A DNA stretch of 64,000 nt from Clytia hemisphaerica (Eukaryota > Cnidaria > Hydrozoa > Leptothecata > Clytiidae): NCBI GenBank assembly GCA_902728285.1, contig CACVBU010000865.1, positions 2,013,044 to 2,077,043 of the forward strand, read 5' to 3'. Shown here in pieces: positions 56,601 to 64,000 of the stretch. Within the stretch, counting starts at the first letter, position 1. Each line of letters begins with the position of its first letter. The notes below the pieces were generated by a model, which was not told the DNA's origin, searched no databases, and saw nothing but the letters and a program-made list of their open reading frames with translations. The position numbers and the translations under genes are program-made.

Positions 56601-59600
56601 CCGTTGATGATAGTGAAAGAAGAATGGTGAAGGTTATCGTATTTTTTCATTCTGTTTAAGTAGCAGTCTTCCATTAATATCGCAGTCCTGGTGATTTTGA
56701 TCCCTGCTTGTTCCAATAGTTCTTTACGATCAACGAAATCAAACTTTTCATCATAAAAGACGTCAACAGGGACCATAAGCAAAGATCCATCAGACATTTG
56801 TTCTTTCAAATTCTCATGCATAAAGATGACATTCTTCGATTGCTTTGGTTCTTGAAACAAGCGTTGATGCTCAAGCTCCATTCTTGACCTCACATCTCTT
56901 GGAATTTCCACCCAGCCGCCATCTTTCTCTTTGAGTTGTGACGGTTCCACTAAAGCATATTCTTTTATATTCGAGATAATGTTTGCGTCGGACATAACAT
57001 CCCAAAACTCTTCGCTGGAAGGCAACACTTGTTTCAAATCACGTACGTCGAATGGAACATAACCTCTACAATTTGCGTTGAAACAAGCGAGTAAATCAAA
57101 CTTCGACGGATACAATTTGGTAGAAATGAAGTTTTCAATATCTTTGTAATACAATGCGTATTTCTCTTGCAGCAACTTTTTATATTGTCCATGAGGTAGT
57201 TGCTTGATGACAGCGCTGGACAATATGTCATTATTCTTCAAAAGCTGAAATAGTTTCAAAGCCTGTGGAAATTCGATACTCAACTCAGTGGAAAATTTCA
57301 TAGCGGTTGCCTCATGTCCTAAGATGTCAATAATAGATGTAATCATGGTATTGAAGACTTGGATAACCTGTTGTTTTTGTTCTTTATAACCTTCACATTT
57401 TAAGAAAGTGAATTTCTGGTTCTGATACACTTTACTGATGGCTGTTATGATGGCTGAGTTGGATGAAATGCGTTCAATCTTCTCCTCTACCATACGCAAA
57501 ACTTCTTTGAGGTTCTCCTTCACTTTAACCCATTCTTCTCTTCCATTCTTACAAATATCGCCATAACATTTGTAGTATAGTGCAATTTCTGAAAAATGTC
57601 GATCCCTCTCAATTAAGTTATTAAGGATGCATTCAGCATCATCATATTTTTTCTTTGATAGCAAATGCTGTGCAAGTTTTATACGGCCTGCAGGGTTTTT
57701 TATTAAATGTTCGTAGGAAGCAGTACGATTCTGCATGGGTCTCAGAAATTGGTCGATTTTAGCATACTTTATGGCTTGTCCCAGACTCTTTTCATCTTGA
57801 TTTGATCCTTTAGAAACAATCTCGTCTAGCCAAAATGCCCAATTATCCAAACAACTTTGTAGCACGATAGTCTTTTCTTCATTTTCGATCGTTTTGGTCG
57901 TGTTCAAGTGTCTCTTTAAGCCTCTGTACGCCTTGGTAAATTTCTCGAAATGTTTCTCTTCGTGTTGTGTAACATTTTCATATTTCCTTTTGATGGAACT
58001 AACCCGAACACCTTCTTCTTCTTGTCGATCAATTTTCATATCTATAGCTCTCAAAATACAAGAAATGTCGCTCTCGCCATCTACTTGATCACATTGTTCG
58101 CTCAAACAAATAATTTCACCACTTCCATTTTGTCCTTTCCTTGCAGCCCTCCCAAAAGCTTGTTGCTCAACTCGCAAGTTCTTTGGCATGTATGAAATAA
58201 TGACATGTAATCCACCCTTGTTACTCATATTTTGACCGATTTTCAAATCAGTCCCGCGACCAGCAAGGTTTGTTGCAACCATGATTTTACAAGCTGTAAT
58301 CTCTGTTTCGTTGGATTTGAAATTTTCGTAACTGTGCTTGTACACTTCTAATTCAGGTGTCTTTTTTAGGAGGTGTTTGGAGATTTTATCGGCATATTTC
58401 ACTGAATCGCAAATAATCAACACAGGTCGTTGTTGAAGCTTTTTCTCCAGCATCGATCTTTCGATTGAGTCCAACCATTGGTCTTCATTCGTGAAAGCCA
58501 TACTTGGATATTCTTTAAATTTTGATGGTTTAAATGATGGGATAGTTGCGTATTCAACAGAATAAATTTCCTTCAGTAAATCGCGGTCTACCTCTGATCC
58601 TAAGGTGCCTGTCAAGCCAAAGATTTTGTCATTGTATTTACGAAAGAATGACACGTTCGACATGAATACTGCTTTGAGACTTTCGAAGGAGATTCGACAA
58701 CAATGTTTCAATTGAAGGAATTGGTGAAGACCTTGGCTCCATTGGGAATTATATTGTTCCATACCAGTATCTTTGTCAATTATGATGATATTATTATCGT
58801 GGAAAGTGTTTTTTCCCTCACTGCGATCTACATCAATGATATAATGATCATTTTGTGCCATGAAACGCGCTGAAAATGCATTGGAAACCCAATCATGGAG
58901 ATGCAGGTCCACAAAATCTTTGAGATATGAGGGTATGTATAAATCTGTTCCGCGTCGGACCACATCTTTCATTTGCTTGATCAACATCACTTTCTGCTCT
59001 TTGGTGAGCTCACTAACGATTTGTATTTTGTTGTCCTCAAGATGTCCAGATTTGAGTTGGTCCACATCTATAATACTACCGTCTTCCTTGATAACATTCC
59101 TCCTTATGAGCAGATTCCAAATTTCTTCCACGCAATCTTTGCCAACAATCTTTTCTACATTTTTCACCAGGATTCGTTCATTCATCGAAGATCGAATACA
59201 TTCCATGATTTGTTGAATATCCTCCTCCGAACCAATCACACACTCAGCATGCACAAAGTTCCAAATGGAAACATACAAGTCCTCCAGATTCTCCAATCCT
59301 GGAATATTATGAGAGAGATAGAGGACGTTTTGCCCTTTATCAAGAAGCATGCTATCCACTTCATCAACAATGACAATCCCGTTCTTTCTGCTTCCAACTC
59401 CCACTTCTTGGTCATAAAATTCATCGAGAAGAATATCCCTTTGAAATGCACCAATTTCACCATAGATGACTTGCTTCTTGGCATAAACATTTTTCCGTTG
59501 TTCAAGCGATTCATCACAATTATGGCCAACACTGATGTTAAATAAACTGTACAAACGTTCATTCTCCTTTGCATCTCTTTTCGCTAACACAGGTGAACTG

Positions 59601-62600
59601 GTGATGATGTCCACATTTTGTCCAGAAAGAGCATAGTAAATACTCAATACAGCTATGATGATGGATTTGCCCTCACCGGTCGACAGTTGCTGCAACATGC
59701 CTTTGTGATGTTTCTCTGAAATCAAAAATAACATGACAGCTAATTTCTGTGTATATCGGAGTTCGAAATCATAGATTTCTTTGACAGCCATGTTAATTTC
59801 GGCAAGTCTTTTGATGTCTGGTGTTTTGTTAGAGTATGATGATCTTCTGTATTGCTTGTTGAATGATAACTCAAGAAAGGCTTCCGACATTGCGTGTAGA
59901 CCAGTTTTCAAGTCTCCTGATTTGTTAAATCTTTTTCCAAGAACAGGCTTCATTGATGCTTGTTGCATCCTTGGTTGGTTCGAGACCTGGAGATCCAATT
60001 GGTCCCATTCGAGCACATTTCTTTTAGCAATATCTAAGTAATCTTTGTTCATTGATGTGTTGGTGTCATTTTTTATCAGTTCAGTCAAATCATCCAAACT
60101 TCTCTCTTTATCTTTGAAAGTGTCAAATTTATCGGTCAAAAAGTCCATCCATTGATGGAAGGAAGTAGATTTTTCTTCAAAGACGTCTTTATCTAAAATC
60201 CAGTAACCGTTGACAAAATTTTGGAGCATTCTTAGTAGAGCATAGCAACCTATGTTTGAAAAGGTGCTCAATAAGTTGATCATCATGTCAGGCAGCTGGT
60301 GACCATAGGTATTCCTCAGCTCTGTCAAATGATAAAGGGCGTTCAGTTCTTGGCTGTCGTTTTTCCAAACCACGTTTAGCTTTTCTAGATGTTTGACCAT
60401 TGCCAGCCATTGAAGATGGTTAGGCCATGTGGAAAGAGTATTGTTCTGCATCCGATGTTTCAATTCTTGATCAATCTCAATGTCTTCGCATAATTTCAAG
60501 ATAGTGTCGATATCTTCACAAGTCACTTTTTCGTCTTCACCTTGGTCTTGCAATCGTTGATTAACCCATATCATTGCTGGTTGATTGGTGATTGGACGAA
60601 GTGTATTGCACTTGAATTGGAACTCCTCAAGTAGAGACATATCCAAACGATTTTGAAGTTGGAGTGTGAGAATTTCACGAGCCCATGCTTTGACAGGGTG
60701 TGCATAGACCAAAAGAAGTATGTCGTTGATATCATACACATCTACATAATCAAACGTAAACAAAATGAACCATTTGATGGTTTCCTGGTTACCGACCAAT
60801 TCGCCATTCTTTAAACGGTACAATAGGGCCTTTAGAAGAATCAATACGTCACATTGATTTATCTTCAAAAATTGAAGCTGTTGAATATAAGTTGCTAAAG
60901 TAGAGGTAACACCGTTTACCTTTTCAAGATCCATACAGAGCTGTTCGATTTGCTTAAAGATGGCGAGATCATTTGATGTTTCAATCCCTTCATCAGAATA
61001 TTGATCAGATTGTTCTATTGTCCTGTCGCTATGGTTACTGTTCTCAGCAACTTCACGTGGTTCTTGAAATTCTACATCATCTACAGTATCTCCATCGTTC
61101 TCACTTCTTTCTTTTTCTTGGTCTCTATGGAAACGCTCGAAGAACCCTGCCAGCTTGGTGTTTGTGAGCACTTTATACATCTCATCTGTTTCATCCAAAA
61201 CCTCATTGAATTCAAAGAGAACTTGTTGCTGTTGGACGTCCAAATCGCAATCATCCACATCATCCATGTTGGTGTCCATCATCCTCGAAAGTAATTGGCA
61301 ATATGAATTTCGAATCTTTTTATCAATCAATTTGTCGTGCTTCTTACTTTCTTTCATCCATCTTTTTAACCACTTAATGATCATTTTATCCAGCTTTTCC
61401 CTTGTTTGGCGAATTGTGATCAACTTCTCACGTTGAAACAATGTTTCAAGAATATCATCCAAATGATAAAGCAATCCTCTTTGGTGGAGTACATCTTTAT
61501 TTCGTGTTGTTTCATCCTTCTTTGAAAAGATCGGTCTAACACTGAATCTGCTCTCCTCCTCTTTGACGTTAAAGAAACTTTCTTGATCTTCTTCTTTAAA
61601 ATGATTGATAAAATTGAAGCATTCGATTACATCATTGTTGTCAATATTGAAAACATTGCCTTTGACGTTGACGAAGAAGTCACGAAGAAAGTTGTCAGTA
61701 CATTCCAAAAATTCTGCACATTCAAAGATCTGTTCCAGATATGTGACAAACTCAATTGAACTTGTTGAATTGTTTTGCGAATCCACCACAGTTTTAATCA
61801 CCACAGGAATACTCGGATACTTATCCACTGATAGCTTCATGAATTCATTGATCTGTTCTGTGACATCTTTAGCTGTTCCCTTTGAGCTATTCTTTCTAGT
61901 GGTTGATTTGATTTTTTGCAATTTGTTTTTGCCAGGATGAAGATTGGTAAATGCTGCATCCGATTGGAAATTAGCAAGTATATTCTTGTCTTCTTGGTGC
62001 ACTACATTCACATTCCATTCACCAACGAATGAAGAATCAAAAGATTGATCAAAGAAATCCATCTCTTCGTTCCTCTCTTTAATGATCTCTTGATGTAACT
62101 GGGCCATTTGTTCCTTATCAACGGGTGCATTTCGACGGACTTGTTGTTGTTTTTCTCTCCTCTTTATTTTTCCTTTGATTCCATCTGATTCGTAAGAATG
62201 TGTTGGTGTCTCGTGGATTTCACAAGAAGCATATTTCTCATGATAACAGCAATACACCGATTCATTTGTCGCATTGGTAGAATATTTGATTAATAAATTC
62301 CCATGATAATAAATTATGTCTTGTTTAGATGTCATTTCGATGCGAAGATTATCAGGACCATGGATTCCGTTACGTCCACCTTTCCCTCCGCGACCATCTT
62401 TGCCAGCAGTTCCGTCTCCCCCTCTAGTGGCTTCCTCTTTTGGCCAACCTTTCTTCTTTTTATTGGGCCAACTGATGTCAATTTTTCCAGCGTATCCACC
62501 GGATCCTTGGAGGCCACATTGTCCACCATCACCACCGCTTGTCCCTTTTGTACCAGGGTTCCCCTTCACCATAAGGTAGCTGTACCGATTCGGCAACCAA

Positions 62601-64000
62601 AAATAGAGACAAACAATTATTTCATGATCATTTTCATCAATCTCAATTTTGCCTTCCGTGTGAAAGTTTAATCCTCTGAAAGTAGAATGCTTTGTCGTCG
62701 TTTGTTTCAAACGTTTGTCAATTTCTCTTCTTGCGTTTCCTGATTTATAGCCAGCATATCTTGCAATCGAAGGAAACTCCCTTTCAAAGCATGCCTTGGT
62801 GAGTCCACTTCCATCTTCTCCTTGTCTCCCATTCTTCCCATCGCCACCATCTTGACCATTAGAACCGTTACCACCGTTGGAAATAATTCTCAGAGATTCG
62901 CCATTCACCAGGCTGTTTGTTTTGATGTAAACATTCCCTCCACTTTGACCATTCTCTCCATTTCCACCAGCACTGCCATCATCTCCTACAACAAAAATAA
63001 AAATGAAAGAATTCAAAGAAAGTAATAAAGGTCACCCAGAATCCGTATTGTTCCGAAACGAAAGAAGCTATTCCATTGGTTAAAAGTGACGCTCAAAAGT
63101 GACGCTAGTTCGAAAATTGACCAATAGAACAGCTTCATTTGGTTCCGGAACAATACGGAACCGTCACGTGTGAACATGGCCTAAAGCTCAAGCTTCCCAT
63201 TTAATGGTCTTTTTGCTTGATGTGAGTTCATCGCAATTTCCTGCCATGCCCCTAAGATTATCCTAAGACTATCCTATCATTTGAAATCTTTAATAGGGAA
63301 AGAGATGTTATTTTTTCAAAGTTTGTGTTCATACCATAATCCTTTCCTTCCTTAGCTTTCTTCCCATCCCACTTGTCCACACCGTCTGCACCGGATAAAT
63401 CAAACCTAAAAGATGATTTTGATGCATCATAATCTTGCACTTTTATCTCATCCGCCAAAATAATAAGATTGATCCCCGGAAGAACGAGATTCGCGTCCAC
63501 AACAAGGTAACATGAAGAAACAACAACAAGCTCGTCATATTGACCGTCAAAACTTTGGATAGCCGTAACGACTTCACTTATGCCAATATATTCCTTGACG
63601 ATGGATAGATGTCTTTCTGTTAGGTCACATTTGATTTGTGTATTGAATAGGTGAATGTGATGATACATTTGTTGAATGAACCATTCGCTCGTCTCAGTCC
63701 CCTCAGCCGCATCCATGGACTTTACAAAATCCATTTCGTCAATTTCCAATGTGCTCTGAGCATTGTTACTAAGCCAAGAGTATAAACAGCCTTCTCTTAA
63801 CCCTCGGCTGTTAATTTGAACTTCATACATCTCTCCTAATTTATAATCGTATTGCTCCTTTAGGAAGTTTTGAAATTTGAGTAAAAACCGTTGACAGTCT
63901 TGTTGAAGCGAAGTAATAAATTTGCTAAGGTGTAGCTCACATATCAAAGACAGCCGTGTTAATAAATCTGCTTCGTTCTTTTTCGAAAAGATTTTGCCCG
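46852..64000 (-). CDS. Giant SecA-motor multidomain protein, five 3' exons (5' end outside window)
   Basis: Exons on the minus strand: 64000-63335 (open at the edge), 62985-54746, 53797-53557, 48387-47943, 47605-46852. Every junction is GT-AG and phases agree (1, 0, 1, 2), giving at least 3,447 residues ending FFIDYQV plus TAA. Order: N-terminal region; Gly-rich blocks; long helical region; SecA-type DEAD motor; helical region; hydrophobic block; helical region; Gly/Asn-rich linker; OTU-like Cys motif; charged tail. In bacteria SecA is the ATP-driven motor that pushes unfolded proteins through SecYEG. Plastids aside, animals have no Sec export of that kind, so the role here is unknown. Its exon structure and flanking animal repeats show it is a resident nuclear gene. 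Single-gene linkage of the last three exons rests on phase and sequence continuity. Confidence 0.8.
47943..48387 (-). CDS. SecA-like gene, exon with OTU-like Cys motif
   Basis: Acceptor CGCTTATTTTAG at 48,388. Encodes GSTNVSEGGDYNCFLRAAEE, which resembles the DGNCLFRA block around the catalytic Cys of OTU deubiquitinases, followed by SRDDIANHIVNDP and MGIHEHFLTRGKFGG, as in the helices after the OTU Cys. Rest is Lys/Asn-rich. Donor GTACAA leaves phase 2. If real, an ubiquitin or ubiquitin-like protease domain is fused to the motor; the matching catalytic His was not identified. Confidence 0.65.
48388..49465. other. Large intron of the SecA-like gene, right-hand plain part
   Basis: Contains TTTCGCGG/GGGATTAAATTTCGCGG motifs near 48,530-48,620 like the 35.0-kb MITE. 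No exon supported. Confidence 0.4.
49505..50345 (+). repeat. GGTTC minisatellite array (left arm)
   Basis: Begins as TTCTATAGTTC/TTCCATAGTTC units (49,510-49,690), then about 650 bp of GGTTC units with variable spacers (GGTTCTCTG, GGTTCATG, GGTTCACTG, GGTTCTTTG, GGTTCGTG). The array is open in several frames only because the unit lacks stops. Confidence 0.95.
50346..50565 (+). repeat. GGATC(A/G)TT minisatellite continuation
   Basis: Same periodicity but GGATC replaces GGTTC (TTGGATCATTGGATCGTTGG). A diverged sub-family next to the main array. Confidence 0.9.
50590..50723 (+). repeat. GCGTGGGTC minisatellite tail
   Basis: Units of TTTGCGTGGGTC, GTGCGTGGGTCAA and similar; third sub-array in the series. 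Confidence 0.85.
50724..51124 (+). mobile_element. TACCCTGAG...GGTA element, copy E (5' truncated)
   Basis: Starts mid-element at TAGCAGACTGTATCAATATG and ends GTGCTTTTCACGGTA. Sits in the loop between the two GGTTC arrays. Confidence 0.75.
51125..52165. other. Intron sequence between the GGTTC arrays
   Basis: No exon. At about 51,905-51,975 a piece of the GGTACC element family occurs (GGGTACCTTTTTCAGTG, GGCACTTAGGCAAAAATAGG). Confidence 0.45.
52166..53420 (-). repeat. GGTTC minisatellite array (right arm, opposite orientation)
   Basis: On the plus strand GAACC units (CCAAAGAACCACGAACCAAA etc.) for about 1.0 kb, then GAACTATAGAACTAGAGAAC units to 53,420. This is the reverse complement of the left arm, in the same order: GGTTC type inside, AGTTC type outside. 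Confidence 0.95.
53557..53797 (-). CDS. SecA-like gene, linker exon
   Basis: Acceptor TTTCTTTCATTAAG at 53,798, donor GTAAAC below 53,557. Encodes 80 residues starting ILEKTRSPQMYEVLIKAGVP, then a Gly-Pro-Asn low-complexity linker (DGGGGGPPINLNLNMNGDD) and SVGHYQVQ. In phase with both neighbours. Confidence 0.75.
54173..54437. mobile_element. CAGTGCCGTAG element in SecA-like intron
   Basis: 265 bp with ends CAGTGCCGTAGCAAC and CTACGGCACTG, a G run after the left end and a C run before the right. Flanked by TATTA at 54,168-54,172 and 54,438-54,442. CAGTG ends suggest hAT, but the 5-bp duplication does not fit hAT well. Confidence 0.65.
54746..62985 (-). CDS. SecA-like gene, 8.24-kb exon with the motor domain
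   Basis: 2,746 uninterrupted codons. Residues 1-60 and about 135-225 are Gly-rich (GDDGSAGGNGENGQSGG; GGDGTAGKDGRGGKGG). The motor shows RYTQ, Walker A STGEGKS (about residue 1,100; 59,665-59,687), TSSPVLAKRDAKE, Walker B VDEVDSMLLD (about 1,206), FGLTGTLGSEVD, ATNLAGRGTDLKIG (about 1,570) and GGLHVI...QQAFGRAARKGQNGSG (about 1,600). These match SecA in order and wording, including GEGKS, DEVDS and AGRGTD. A hydrophobic stretch at about 2,340-2,420 (ARIAAIILLALVQIVVAIVI, then two more) predicts two or three membrane helices. The exon starts after TTTTGTAG at 62,986 and ends ...EEIDQMIK before GTATAT. The GLTGT-to-GRAARKG block places the second nucleotide-binding fold; no zinc-binding C-terminus of bacterial SecA follows it. 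Confidence 0.92.
63043..63158. mobile_element. 116-bp foldback in the first visible intron of the SecA-like gene
   Basis: CCGTATTGTTCCGAAAC...CTATTCCATTGG pairs with CCAATAGAACAGC...GGTTCCGGAACAATACGG. No coding content. Confidence 0.65.
63335..64000 (-). CDS. SecA-like gene, N-terminal exon in window (partial)
   Basis: Frame is open to the window edge, so the true start is beyond it. It encodes about 221 residues with no signal peptide. A beta-rich stretch (LVVVSSCYLVVDANLVLPG, INLIILADEIKVQD) precedes GADGVDKWDGKKAKEGKDYG. The donor GTATGA splits the Gly codon that begins the next exon's GDDGSAGG run. The TTG at 63,947 is internal, not a start. Confidence 0.75.

Noticed and set aside
54632..63016. 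Bacterial contamination as the source of the SecA-like sequence
   Set aside because: The frame is bounded by GT-AG splice sites in phase with further exons, and the introns carry the same repeat families (TACCCTGAG element, GGTACC fragment) as the rest of the window.

Overview
The window is animal nuclear DNA. It is AT-rich, protein-coding exons are bounded by GT...AG introns, and the space between them is packed with short inverted-repeat transposons, SINE- and LINE-like pieces, a DIRS-type retrotransposon and minisatellites. The gene content (secreted peritrophin-type chitin-binding protein, RING/TRAF zinc-finger protein, a repetitive amidated-peptide precursor, and a very large SecA-motor protein) fits an invertebrate. 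A cnidarian is my best guess, from the TRAF and SecA-like genes and the palindromic AACGTT repeats, but nothing in the sequence proves the phylum.

Layout. 0.38-1.07 kb (minus): last exon of a candidate secreted peptide precursor with 32-residue repeats, dibasic sites and Gly-Lys amidation signals. 4.16-14.54 kb (plus): a complete 10-exon gene for a 488-aa secreted protein built as two tandem modules, each a six-cysteine chitin-binding domain plus an unrecognised domain of about 130 residues; its introns carry many repeats. 17.71-17.88 kb (minus): the final exon of an unidentified gene. 19.6-22.7 kb: a dense cluster of small transposons. 24.3-30.1 kb (plus): a RING plus TRAF-zinc-finger gene with a coiled-coil tail, no visible MATH domain and a probable frameshift in an ATG repeat; a 5'-truncated LINE sits in one intron. 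30.2-38.7 kb: no gene recognised, several terminal-inverted-repeat elements. 38.78-43.59 kb: a 53-bp minisatellite split precisely by a degenerate 4.4-kb DIRS-like element (gag, RT/RNase H, tyrosine recombinase). 44.8-45.8 kb: nested small transposons.

46.85 kb to the right edge (minus): five exons of one gene, in phase throughout, encoding at least 3,447 residues: an N-terminal region, Gly-rich low-complexity blocks, a long helical region, a complete-looking SecA-type ATPase motor, a hydrophobic membrane-spanning block, and a C-terminus with an OTU-protease-like Cys motif. One exon alone is 8.24 kb. The 5' end lies outside the window. The 5.2-kb intron near its 3' end holds two oppositely oriented GGTTC minisatellite arrays that could fold into a very long hairpin in the pre-mRNA. 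This SecA-like protein is the most unusual gene here. The genes show no shared pathway; they are ordinary independent eukaryotic loci in a transposon-rich region.
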